DNA of 64,000 nucleotides from contig VZSE01006140.1 of NCBI GenBank assembly GCA_013398275.1, positions 186,001 to 250,000 on the forward strand, in the 5' to 3' direction. Shown piece by piece: positions 13,540-23,694 of the stretch. The position numbers and the translations under genes were made by a program. The stretch is from Promerops cafer. Taxonomy: Eukaryota > Chordata > Aves > Passeriformes > Nectariniidae. The notes below the pieces were generated by a model. That model was not told where the DNA came from and ran no database searches. It saw nothing but the letters and a program-made list of their open reading frames with translations. The stretch's first letter is position 1. Each line of letters starts with the position of its first letter.

Positions 13540-13690
13540 TCCAGCACCTTCCCAGCCGAGGATCTCAAAGTGTTTTACAAACATTAATTAATTTAGCTTC
13601 ACAACCCTCCTGTGAGGTAGGTGGGGGATGCCATCCCGCTGTCCAGATGAGGACACTGAGCTGCTCGGGGACAGTGGCCTCGCTGCTGTG
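13540..13690 (-). repeat. MIR-type SINE relic
   Basis: Seen here are gtgttttacaaacattaatt, then cacaaccctcctgtgaggta, then ccagatgaggacactgag. In this order they match the reverse complement of the MIR core and tail (opposite orientation: cagtttcctcatctg, then cctcatag, then the 3' end). MIRs are ancient tRNA-derived SINEs shared by amniotes and are always degenerate in birds. The edges are approximate. Confidence 0.7.
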
Positions 13691-14793
13691 GTTAAAGCCC
13701 TGGGAGGCGACGGCCCCCTCCTGCAGAAGGAAGAGCAGTTCTGCATGATCCAGAGATGGCCAGAGCTTACAGCAAGCTGCTCCACAGCCCTGCTCCTCTC
13801 TCCTCTCTCCTTCCTGCAGTCATGGTTTCCAGCCGGCCCCGCTGCCCCGAGGCTGAAGGAGGGGTTGTCCTTGTGGAGAAGGACATCCAGACTGTGTCAC
13901 TGTGCCCTGTAGGCTGCGCTTTGGTGGTGACACACGTCCCTTCCGTTCCACTTTAGTCACCCAGAGCCACCCTTTACACACCATCCTTTACAACAGGATG
14001 CTGAAGCCCCTCGTTCCGTGGGAAAGCTGTAAGGGCCCCTCTCCCCATTCCTGCACAGGAGCTGTGGCTCACCCGTGTGGGAGCTGAACAGCTCAGCCCT
14101 AAAAGCGTAGCCTTGCCAGTCCATCCACTGCTACCAGTTTGGATGGAGCAGAATCAGCCTTTTCTGCGTTCTGTGCAGCCATTTTTGGGCTGGAGCCAGA
14201 CTGGTGAATTGAGAACAAACCCTATGGAAAAGTCCTAAACTGTTCCAAAGAACGAGTTGCCCTCTGTGTAGGTGCATCCCTGCAGGGTAGGGCTTCTTCC
14301 ACAGCAGCTCTGCTCCGTTCTGTGCAGGAACCGGAGCGGGGTGGTGCTCGGGGTCGTGCTCGGGGCTGGTCAGCGGGGCATGTTGGGGCAAGGCCGTTCT
14401 CCAGGGAGAGCTGGGAGGGAGGGTGAGCAGGAGCTCGGAACAGGAGCTGTTAAATCCGAGCGGGACGCGTCGGCCTCGGCGGGGCAGGGCCTGTCCTGGC
14501 TCTCCCGGCTCTCACAGGACTTTTCCATGAGGGCGGGCAGAACTCTGCCCAGCAAAAGTAATGGATCCTGTCGCAGCCGCGGAGCTTTGGCGTAGGGAGG
14601 CAGCCTCGGAGCTGAGGTCAGGCAGGTGCCACGTCCTGGAGACGTCCTGGCCAGCCCTGGCACGTCCCGGCGTGCGGGACCCGGTTACGGAGCGATGAGG
14701 AGCGATGAGGAGCGGTAGCATGACGAAGAACGACTATTGACCCGATTGCTCTTTGACTGATCTGTTTCTTTTTCCCCCCAATCATCGATGCAG

Positions 14794-14975
14794 GTGTGAG
14801 CTACTCCAAGTCGGTTCCTCCAGCCTACCCACCACCCCAGGATCCATTAAATCAGGGACAATACATGGTGACAGATGGCATATCCCAGTCCCAGGTCTTC
14901 GAGTTCACCGAACCCAGACGCAGCCAGGCACCATTCTGGCAAAACTTCAGCAGGTTAACACCATTCAAAAAATAA
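14794..14975 (+). CDS. ARHGEF9: ARHGEF9 terminal coding exon, copy 1
   Basis: The exon completes a Gly codon (G|GT) and reads GVSYSKSVPPAYPPPQDP, then QSQVFEFTEPRRSQ, and ends SRLTPFKK before TAA at 14973-14975. This is the collybistin C-terminus with its proline-rich stretch. The acceptor is tcatcgatgcag, ending at 14793, with a pyrimidine tract upstream. The exon and both flanks recur unchanged 1,088 bases downstream. Only one copy is likely to be real, and this one has its 3' UTR cut off by the N at 15488, so it is the weaker candidate for the functional exon. If both are real, they are alternative terminal exons encoding the same protein. Confidence 0.7.
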
Positions 14976-15487
14976 TACCTAGAGAGATGGAGAATTTTAA
15001 CTTAAAAGAACTAAAATTTAAAAAATAAAAAGAAATAAAATTATATTTATAGATGGACCTTTTTTCGGAGAAGCACTGTTGCAACTAAATATATATACAT
15101 ATATATATGTATACACACATTTTAAAAATAATAATATATATACATATATGTATATATATAGAAGGACCAAAAACTTTTTTTGTTGTTTTTGGGAAGTAAT
15201 CTGCTACTAGATACTAGGAAGCACCAATGATTTCTAACCATGTGACCTGTTTTATTTTATTTTACTCCATTGGTTGGACATCTCTTTTCGTTGTTTTTTT
15301 TTTTTTCCTGTTTTCCTTCATTTCCATCCGAGTCGTCATTGGCATCCCAGAATGCTTTCTCGCTTGTGTGACTCCGTCATGGAACTTCCTCATGGACTAC
15401 ATTGGTGTATATTTTCTTTGATTTTATTTATGGGGGGGGTGTTGTTTGTTTTTTTGGAGTGCTGGGAGGTCTCTGCTCCCTCTCCCT
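14976..15487 (+). other. ARHGEF9: Truncated 3' UTR of the first exon copy
   Basis: This is the first 512 bases of the ARHGEF9 3' UTR, repeated at 16064-16575. It starts with A-rich sequence containing AATAAA motifs soon after the stop and then an AT dinucleotide-like block near 15090-15160. A Pumilio-type TGTATATA is at 15149-15156. It breaks off at the N. Confidence 0.8.
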
Positions 15488-15488
15488 N
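15488..15488. other. Assembly gap marker (single N)
   Basis: A lone N lies exactly between the two 1,087-base copies. This placement is typical of two contigs or patches that overlap but were joined end to end. Confidence 0.9.
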
Positions 15489-16575
15489 CCAGGGAGAGCT
15501 GGGAGGGAGGGTGAGCAGGAGCTCGGAACAGGAGCTGTTAAATCCGAGCGGGACGCGTCGGCCTCGGCGGGGCAGGGCCTGTCCTGGCTCTCCCGGCTCT
15601 CACAGGACTTTTCCATGAGGGCGGGCAGAACTCTGCCCAGCAAAAGTAATGGATCCTGTCGCAGCCGCGGAGCTTTGGCGTAGGGAGGCAGCCTCGGAGC
15701 TGAGGTCAGGCAGGTGCCACGTCCTGGAGACGTCCTGGCCAGCCCTGGCACGTCCCGGCGTGCGGGACCCGGTTACGGAGCGATGAGGAGCGATGAGGAG
15801 CGGTAGCATGACGAAGAACGACTATTGACCCGATTGCTCTTTGACTGATCTGTTTCTTTTTCCCCCCAATCATCGATGCAGGTGTGAGCTACTCCAAGTC
15901 GGTTCCTCCAGCCTACCCACCACCCCAGGATCCATTAAATCAGGGACAATACATGGTGACAGATGGCATATCCCAGTCCCAGGTCTTCGAGTTCACCGAA
16001 CCCAGACGCAGCCAGGCACCATTCTGGCAAAACTTCAGCAGGTTAACACCATTCAAAAAATAATACCTAGAGAGATGGAGAATTTTAACTTAAAAGAACT
16101 AAAATTTAAAAAATAAAAAGAAATAAAATTATATTTATAGATGGACCTTTTTTCGGAGAAGCACTGTTGCAACTAAATATATATACATATATATATGTAT
16201 ACACACATTTTAAAAATAATAATATATATACATATATGTATATATATAGAAGGACCAAAAACTTTTTTTGTTGTTTTTGGGAAGTAATCTGCTACTAGAT
16301 ACTAGGAAGCACCAATGATTTCTAACCATGTGACCTGTTTTATTTTATTTTACTCCATTGGTTGGACATCTCTTTTCGTTGGTTTTTTTTTTTTCCTGTT
16401 TTCCTTCATTTCCATCCGAGTCGTCATTGGCATCCCAGAATGCTTTCTCGCTTGTGTGACTCCGTCATGGAACTTCCTCATGGACTACATTGGTGTATAT
16501 TTTCTTTGATTTTATTTATGGGGGGGGTGTTGTTTGTTTTTTTGGAGTGCTGGGAGGTCTCTGCTCCCTCTCCCT
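15489..16575 (+). repeat. Tandem duplicate, copy 2 (1,087 bp)
   Basis: This is the second copy of 14401-15487, differing only at 16382 (G for T). Unlike copy 1 it continues without a break into unique sequence (ccctctccgtccctcccc), so it is joined to the rest of the 3' UTR. Copy 1 is joined to the upstream intron. Confidence 0.97.
15882..16063 (+). CDS. ARHGEF9: ARHGEF9 terminal coding exon, copy 2 (joined to full 3' UTR)
   Basis: The sequence and splice acceptor are identical to the exon at 14794. It encodes the last 60 residues of collybistin including the completed Gly, ending TPFKK before TAA at 16061-16063. This copy is continuous with about 3.7 kb of 3' UTR and a distal AATAAA, so it is the better candidate for the functional terminal exon. 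Phase 1 matches the donor at 4826. With the three exons joined the window encodes about 165 C-terminal residues, against roughly 516 for the whole mammalian protein, so about two thirds of the protein lies upstream. Confidence 0.9.
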
Positions 16576-18237
16576 CCCTCTCCGTCCCTCCCCTGGCTGT
16601 CCCCGAGTCCCCAGCCTGGGACTGTCCCCGTCCTGCATCCCCTGGTCTGACTCGTGCCTGTCTGGATGTGCTCCCTGTGCTCCCGCTCCGCTGCGCAGTA
16701 TTTCTCTGGCTTTAACTGTTCTCTCGTGGGCAGGTGAAACCCAGCAGAAGGGCAAGCAGCTATTTAGGAAGTGAGAGATGGGTTTTCCTCAGTTCATCTT
16801 TTGCTTTTTTTTAAGCACTTGTCTTTTTCTCAATTCAGTGTGATTTGTTCACACGGAGTAAGACGGAGAAAAGAGAATCCAGGGGCTTTTCTTCTTTTTG
16901 CTTTGTTTCTGTGGGCTTATCTTTGATTTACTTTCTTTTCAAGCTGAGACACTTGAAAAGCCCACTCCTATCTTTGTTTTCCATGCAAAGATAAAAGCTT
17001 AAAAACCGATGGCTTCATGCCTCCATTGCAGAGGGGAAAATTGGCTCTGAGGCTCCGACAAGCGGCCAGTTTTCTGTCTTCAGGAACTAAGGTCCCATCC
17101 TTCGGCCCCACTCACCCTGCACAGCAGCACCCTAACGAAGCATTAATTGTCATTTGTAGGAGCAGTGATCCCAAAAGTGAGGCCCGTGGCTGCTCTCAGT
17201 GCCCACCTCAGGCCGGTCCCCCCGAGCTCTGCCCCGTTAGCGGAAGGATCCTCGCCCCAGCCCTGGGAGAGCCCAGCTGAGGTTAAACCCCGAGCTGCAG
17301 AGGAGCTGAGAGCTCCTTGCAGGAGCTGTGGGTGTGACTGGGCAGTGTGGCCGTGGCTCCGTGCCCAGTCCCAGCTGGTGCTGGTCCAGTCCAGGCCACG
17401 CCGTGGGTCTGGAGTGACGGATCAGCCCAACCCTCCAGGTCTCTTTCTCTCTCTTTGTCTCCCTCTGGAGATTCACAGCTCTATTTTTAAAGACCCTTCC
17501 TACAATTTCAGCCTTAAGTACATTTGTTTGCAAGTGCAGGAGCTTATGGTTAAGCTTGTAAAACAGACCATTGTCAGGAGAAGGATTTTTTTTTTTTCCT
17601 AGGGCAAATGAGACTGTTTAACCAGATTTAGAAGATGAACTTGAAATCTTTGTAGAGTTATTCTGCAAGCTCCTTTCAAAACGTGGGATGAAGTGATTGA
17701 TCACGGTATTTGTCATTTTCTTTGGAATCTGATCCACCACATAAGCACCCAGGGACAATGAGTGTGGAGATACGTTTTGGGGTTTTTTTTTTGCCCCCAA
17801 GAAATCCAAGTGAATGGGAAGAGCAGAGTGTGATTTCATTGTTTCCATGGGGCCTCTTTTATTTCAGAGCATATCACAAGGGTGGCATTATTTTTATTTA
17901 AATCCAAAAAGAATCTCTCCTATACTTTTGAATAATCTAGAAACTATCAATAACCAGCAAAGCCAGATTAGTGTTTTGGAGAGGAGGAGTGGCTCCTCTG
18001 TGACAGGCAGCAGGCAAACACCAGGAATCCCAAATAGGAAGCAAACCAATTTTATATCAGAAATTATTTTTATGCTCTTTTGTATCTTTGCATTTTTATG
18101 GCTAGATTTTAATATGGGGTACATAGCAAATATTGTTTTGTTTCTTTAACAGAATGGGTATTTAAAGCAGTGCATGAGATGGGTTCTCATCAGTTGACTG
18201 AAATGTTTTACTCTTTCTGAATGGCTGGAGAGAGGCA

Positions 18238-18268
18238 GAGAGAGAGAGAGAGAAAGAGAAAGAGATTC
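18238..18268. repeat. (GA)n microsatellite in the 3' UTR
   Basis: An uninterrupted run of GA units passes into GAAA units (gagagagagagaaagagaaagag). It is a simple repeat and probably length-polymorphic. Confidence 0.9.
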
Positions 18269-18948
18269 CAAAATGTTGTCAACATGATAAAAATTTCACT
18301 TACTCCTTTTGCCTTTTTAATTGCTTAGGGAAAAAAAAGAAAAAAAAAACCAACCAAGTAACAAGCACATTAGTTAAGCCTGTTCATTTACTGTTTTGTG
18401 CCTCAGAGAGTGAGAATGAGACATCCATAATTTTTATGAGAAGATGCTTCCTAAATATTCAGCACTAGGAAAAAAGAAACACCACCGCCACACCATTATT
18501 TGCATCATAAATCAAGATCTGACAAGGCCACTTGTTGGACTCGCAGCTTCTTTGTTAAGTGGGAAGCCCGCCCGGGGCAGCGCCGCTCGCGCTGGCGCTG
18601 GCACAGCGGCCGCAGGGACGAGGGGCTTGGCTCTCGGGCCTTCAAGAAAGCTCTTCCCCTCCATAAATTGCCAAGGTGCTGCAGGAGATGGAGCATTGGC
18701 ACAAAGAAGAACCAGCACTGGGTCCCACTTGAGCACCTGCTGTGGCTGTCCCAGCAGGGAGCAGGGCTGGAGCGTGTGTGTGACAGCGCTGGGAGCAGCG
18801 CCCGTGCAGATGGGGGTGACTTGACTGAGCATCTGGTACAGACTTTTCATTCCAATGCCAGACAGGAGGAACCCACTTCCCATTCCATATGCAGAAACAA
18901 GAGAGTTGTAACAAACTTACATGTTTACGGTATTTCTCTGGCTGAATC

Positions 18949-18971
18949 TATATATATATATATATATATAT
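18949..18971. repeat. (TA)n microsatellite in the 3' UTR
   Basis: About eleven TA units precede an A-rich stretch containing AATAAAA. It is a simple repeat. Confidence 0.9.
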
Positions 18972-19122
18972 AAAAAAAATAAAAGGAAATCCTCTTCCCT
19001 AGGTAAATGACATGCATTACCCTTAACCTAGACACTAGAACAGAGGATCTAAATTCAAGACTTTCGCCTCCCCACCCTCTCCAAAAAGTCAAACAAGAAC
19101 CAACCTAGGTGCATCTAACAGT

Positions 19123-19130
19123 TGTAAATA
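19123..19130 (+). promoter_or_regulatory. Pumilio response element in the 3' UTR
   Basis: TGTAAATA fits the PUM consensus UGUANAUA and lies within the distal 3' UTR. Pumilio proteins bind such sites to repress or destabilise mRNA, often in neurons. Binding here is inferred from the motif only. Confidence 0.45.
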
Positions 19131-19701
19131 GAAAATACTACATAGAGAAATATATTTGAAATTTGTTTCAGTTTCTGGATGGGCACCAGCCGTCCATTGC
19201 AATGTTATTGATAGTACACTGTGGTGCTTTGGGTTTCTGGTTTTGTTCTCTTTATGCTCTGTCATCTTTTCATTGCAGCTACATTTCAGGGAACATGTAT
19301 ATTTAGTAGCTATTGTAAGTTCTGCATGGCATCACCAAGCTTATTTTTCCTTAAGAAGAAAAGAAGAGTCTGTAGGAGCTTAAAGGCACTATGACGACAG
19401 GGACTTGTAGCAGAGAATTTAAAAAAAAAAAAAAAAAGGTTTTTAAAATTCTAGTTTGAAGCCAAATACTGATATTTTAGTGCTTTTGGGGTTTTAACAG
19501 TAAGAGCAAAAAAAGAAAAAAAAAAAGAAAAAAAGGATTTTGGTAACCCAGCTGATCCGCACTTGCCAGTTTTATTATTTTGTTTATATTGGACTGTTTG
19601 ACCCTGTCAAACAAGTGTCAAAGTTGTGTGTATAAAACAAAAAAAGTGTTTAAAAAAGTGTTGTAAAGACACTGAGCCTTATGAAAATATTTATGGAATT
19701 A

Positions 19702-19707
19702 AATAAA
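19702..19707 (+). promoter_or_regulatory. ARHGEF9: Distal polyadenylation signal of ARHGEF9
   Basis: Canonical AATAAA follows an AT-rich 3' UTR tail. Cleavage is expected 15-30 bases downstream, at about 19722-19735. After this the base composition changes sharply to GC-rich, which supports the end of the transcript here. Confidence 0.75.
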
Positions 19708-19859
19708 AAGAAGTGAAAAGGCATCTGAAGGCATTTTAAATCATTTTCCTCAGAGCGGGGTCACCCTTCTCCCAAGACTGAGCACGGGGTGGGTCTCCAG
19801 TGGCCACCGAGACAGTCGAGTGCCACCAAAAAGTAGGATTGTCCTGGAGAAATCCCCCT

Positions 19860-20105
19860 GCCCTTGCTTTGTGCCCTCGCTCTGATCCGAGCGAACAGGC
19901 CGAGGACAGCATCCCTGGCAGGACTCGGATCGAGCGCGGGTTTCAATCCTTTCTGTCCCTGCGCTTTGCCCGGCCCCCAGCCCGGGGACAGCCGCAGTCT
20001 GCGGCCACGCATCGCGGGCGTGCCGGGAGCAGCCCGGGAGCCGCTCGGAGCCTGTGGGACAGGGCAGGGGGCTGAGGGGAGGGAGCCCGGCCACACCCGG
20101 CTCTG
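19860..20105. other. CpG-rich segment just past the poly(A) site
   Basis: CpG dinucleotides are dense (for example gagcgcggg, gcatcgcgggcgtgcc and gccgctcgg) in contrast with the AT-rich 3' UTR that ends about 130 bases before. Long open frames cross it on both strands, as expected of GC-rich DNA, without protein identity. It may be an orphan CpG island. Confidence 0.6.
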
Positions 20106-20739
20106 CTTCAGTGGGTCCTGTCCTGGGACAAGGAACGGGGCTGTTTGCCCTGGAAAGCCAGGTGCCCTCTCCAATCCCAGTGGTATTTCCCAGGTAAGGC
20201 AGGTGAGCTGTTATTTCCAGATAGCCTAAAAATGCGATTATAACCAGGAGAACGGGGTTGGAGCGGTGCTTGTTGTCCCAGGGGCCGTGGTGCTGGAAAT
20301 AATCCCAGCTGGATTGCTCCTTTTTCTCTTCCCTCTCTGCCCTGGGGTCCCTGCCGGGCTGAGGAGTGACCAGGGTTCTATCACACGTCCCGCACAGGTG
20401 AGGGAGCCGGTCAGGGCAGTAAAAAACCACAAACCCCAAGGAACTGTGCTCTGAGAGAATGAGAGAGAGGAGATGAGAGAGGCAAAGCTGCAGGAGGGCT
20501 CCTGCGGGGCCGCGATTTGAGCAGGTTCAGGAGCAGACTCGCCCAGACCTCAAACATCTCAGCTTCACATTTGCCTCCTGCTTCAGCAACGCCCCCAGCC
20601 GAGCTTTGTTTTCTCTTGCTTGCATTGCTTGCAGTGGAGAGGACGCTGGGGCTGTGCTGGGGTCACCTCTGCAAGTGATGCTGTTTCCCTCAGGGTGCAC
20701 CTGGAGTCCCTCGGGAGGAGGGACAGCAGGGACAGCACA

Positions 20740-21070
20740 CCCAAAATGCGGCTCCGTATCGGAGAACTCCTCTGCCACCACGCCGCTGTCTGTGCGGGCC
20801 GGCAGAGCTCTTCGGCGGCATTTTGCACTCCCCAGGTTTGCAGAAGGAGCTGCGGGGAAGGACGGGCACCCCGGGAGCGCGGGATCCGCTCGGGATGGGC
20901 AGTGCACCCAGACCAGGAGCCCGGGCACCCACCGTGTGCTCCGGGAGCAGGAGCACCACCGAGGCTTCCTCAGCCCTAAACGAGCGCCCTCCCTGCCCCG
21001 CAGCCTGCTGCCCAGCCCGGCTCGCTTCTCCAGCCGTGGGAGGAGCCCTCCATGGCCGGGAATGCCGCTG
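20740..21070. other. Second CpG-rich segment
   Basis: A second CpG-dense patch includes cttcggcggcattttgc and gcgcgggatccgctcgg. No exon, TATA box or recognisable coding sequence is associated with it. Between the two patches (20105-20740) the sequence is ordinary. Confidence 0.5.
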
Positions 21071-22362
21071 CCGCCTGTAGCTGATGGCCAACTTCTGTCT
21101 TTGGGGTGATTTGTTTGGTTTCAGCTTTTCCAGCCACCCAGCATTCAGCTACTCCGAACTTTGCTTGCATAAAACAAAAACCAAAACCAAAGAAACCCAT
21201 TTCAAACCCCCTTCTCTTGTGGGGAGGGTTGGGGTGTGTCTGTGCCTCACCTGGAGCACTGGGACGTTGTGCAGAGCTGGGAACTTCCATGGGCAGGGTG
21301 GGCTCTGGCTCCTCTTGGAGTGAGTGATGAGTTTGTGACATGGCAGGAGTGTTTGTGAAGGGCTCTGTGGCAAAGCCATCTCTGGGTTATCCCTGTGTGT
21401 ATCCGTGGTGTTACAGACCAGCTTTTGCTTTTTAAGGAATGAGACTCTCAATCTGAGTGATGGTGCAGGGATTACACATCCCAACCCCCCCCCAAACAAT
21501 CAATTTCCTTGTTAATCTGGAGCTAAGAAGCAGCACTGGGTTCTGCACTAAGTGCAGCAGCAGGGCAGCATCCCAAAGCATGTAACACACCATCTGTGCT
21601 GGTTCATGAGGAACAACTGAAATTGCATGTGCTGGGGAGATGAAATGGGAATAACTGGCATTTTCAGAGTGTTTCCAAGCCCTGTCCACCAAGGGTTCCA
21701 CAGTCAGCTGCTAAGGAAGGACAGGAGCTGTTAAACCACAAATACAATCCCCAAAGCTGCAGGTACAAATTGTAAAACTGTCTTTATTTGTGTGCACCTC
21801 CCACCTTTGCTACGGGAAAGAGATAGAAGGTATTTCTGAAATGCTTTTAATGTTCACATCCTTTTTTTCTTCCAGCTCTCTCCAGGCAAAATTCATCCTG
21901 GTGAAGATTGCACCTTCTCCTGTCAGAGCCACAGGAGTTTGTCACCTCTTGGAGGTTTGACAGATCTCTGTGCTCAGCCCTTTCCCCAGGCTGGAAATGG
22001 CTCAGATGTTTCCCATATTTCAAGAGCCCCCCAGGGCACATCCCCAAATTTCCCTCCAGCACTTCCCTGTCCCAAACCAGGGTGGCCTGTGTGTTGTCTG
22101 AGGGACACAGAGCACTTTCCTCTTCTCCTGGTACCAACACAGCAGCAACGAGACAGGGAACACTGGGGAGGATTTATTTGCCATTCAGGAGGGCCTGTGA
22201 AAGGTGCAACCCTTGCAGGAACACGTGTCTGATAAAGAAACCATCCGTGCTGCCAGCAGTGCATGGTCTGGGGCATCCTGTCAGGCGTGACACCGCTGGC
22301 TGTCACAGCTCCCAGCTGGGAGGGAGCTGGGAATGACACTCTGGGGGGAGAGGAGGGGGGGA
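21071..22362. other. No gene seen
   Basis: Ordinary intergenic sequence. Open frames are short and overlapping. I see no recognised repeat or RNA gene. Confidence 0.6.
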
Positions 22363-22700
22363 AACAGGGCTGGGGACACAGGGACACACACAGGGCTGGA
22401 CACAGGGCTGGGGACACAGGGCTGGACACAGAGTCGGGGACACAGGGCAGGACACAGAGCTGGGGGCACAGGGCTGGGGGCACAGGGCTGGACACAGAGC
22501 TGGGGGCACAGGGCTGGGGGCACAGGGCTGGACACAGAGCTGGGGACACAGGGCTGGACACAGGGCTGGACACAGAGCTGGGGACACGTGGAGCTGGACA
22601 GAGCTGGGGACACAGAGCTGGACACAGAGCTGGGGACACACAGAGGGCTGGACACAGGTCCTGGACACACAAAACTCTGGACACACAGAGCTGGGGAAAC
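22363..22700. repeat. Minisatellite of GGACACAGAGCTG-like units
   Basis: Degenerate tandem units of about 11-13 bases alternate ggacacagggctg, ggacacagagctgg and gggcacagggctgg. The array has almost no stop codons in several frames on both strands. It therefore produces long open frames rich in Cys, Pro, Leu and Ser on one strand and Gly, His, Thr and Leu on the other, which should not be taken for genes. Confidence 0.93.
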
Positions 22701-23646
22701 AAGCAGATCTTGTCCAGACACGCAGAGCTCTGCACACACAGACCCATAAATACACCTAGAGCCTCTCTGGCCTTTGCTCCTGTTTCACAGCTGGATGGGA
22801 ACAGAGAGACATTTTTGCCAGGATCTGGTTTTTCCACAACAAATCCTGGCACTATATTCATTTATAAATAACCTGTGAGAATCAGCTCCAAGACACTCAG
22901 GGCTGCCTTCGTGGCCAGCCCTGGAAGCCAGTGGAGTTAACTTCAGAAGAGAAGTTTCATTCTCTGTTTTTCATCTGGAGAAGCAATTACAGGATCTGTT
23001 GGTGTATTTGCTTCTCTTCTGAGCTCACCTTTACAAAAGCTGTACAGCTTTTATTCAGTAAATCCTCAGAGGGTGTGGATGTGCATTCAAACCTCTGCAA
23101 GGTCATAGGAAATCAAAAAGCAGCTGGCCCTTGCCCACAGCGTGGTTTGTCCTGGGTGGAAATGGTTTAGGACTTAAGAGGTGCCTCATGCTAAAGACAG
23201 CAGTCTTAAAGTCTGGCTTTACAGAGGCTGGGTTGATACCCTGAGCACTGCAGAAATGTGAGGGGAGCAGCAGGTTTGAACAAAGGAGTCATTTACAGGA
23301 GTCAGTCACTGCTGCTGTGTCACAGAGTCCTTGGTCCCTGCTGTTCCTCCAGCCTGGTGAGACCTGGCCTCTCCAGATGAATGCTCTGGGCAGAGCTCTG
23401 CTGAGCTGCACTGCCCAGGCTGGTCTATAGCAATCTGATGCTGACCTGGACATTTGATAGCTTTTCCTTCATCAGTCACTCCCGTGCAGGGAGATTTGAG
23501 TCTGAGGAATGGTAGCATGTCTTCAAGTGGAATTGCTTTCCACACATTTGAGCCATCACACAAGTCCCGTGTTTGGAAGCTGGATAAAGCAAAGTGCCAT
23601 TTGCCTTGGTTTAACCCCTCAGCAGCCAAACTGTGCTTTTTCTGTG

Positions 23647-23694
<48 letters not shown>

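Larger units (their letters stand above)
4827..14793 (+). other. ARHGEF9: Last ARHGEF9 intron
   Basis: This intron of about 10 kb ends in tttcccccca-atcatcgatgcag at 14793. If the second exon copy is the real one, it would run to 15881. Inside it are a perfect AT-rich hairpin at 6137-6166, A-rich tracts near 5185, 10950 and 11645, and a MIR-like relic near 13540-13690. The last few hundred bases (14320-14700) are CpG-rich. None of the open frames in it has recognisable protein identity. Confidence 0.85.
14401..15487 (+). repeat. Tandem duplicate, copy 1 (1,087 bp)
   Basis: This block is repeated at 15489-16575 with an offset of 1,088. It starts at ccagggagagctggg and stops in the pyrimidine tract ctccctctccct exactly before the N. 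It contains about 393 bases of intron, the 182-base terminal coding exon and 512 bases of 3' UTR. I found one difference from copy 2: T at 15294 against G at 16382, beside a T homopolymer. Confidence 0.97.
16064..19725 (+). other. ARHGEF9: ARHGEF9 3' UTR
   Basis: From the stop codon to the distal poly(A) signal the sequence is mostly AT-rich, with TA and GA dinucleotide runs (about 16170-16250, 18238-18268 and 18949-18971). The last 800 bases (from about 18900) have the unbroken AT-rich character of a long neuronal 3' UTR. I believe the ending around the last signal is conserved with mammals, but I cannot align it here. GC-rich interludes lie at 16560-16700, 17000-17420 and 18565-18640. Early AATAAA motifs near 16109-16127 could give a very short alternative 3' UTR. 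Confidence 0.75.

Noticed and set aside
19750..20439. 229-residue minus-strand frame
   Set aside because: It lies in GC/CpG-rich DNA where stops are rare, has overlapping frames on the other strand, and shows no known domain.
21974..22861. 295-residue Cys/Pro/Leu-rich minus-strand frame, toxin- or keratin-like at first sight
   Set aside because: It is a translation of the GGACACA minisatellite and has no conserved start or domain.
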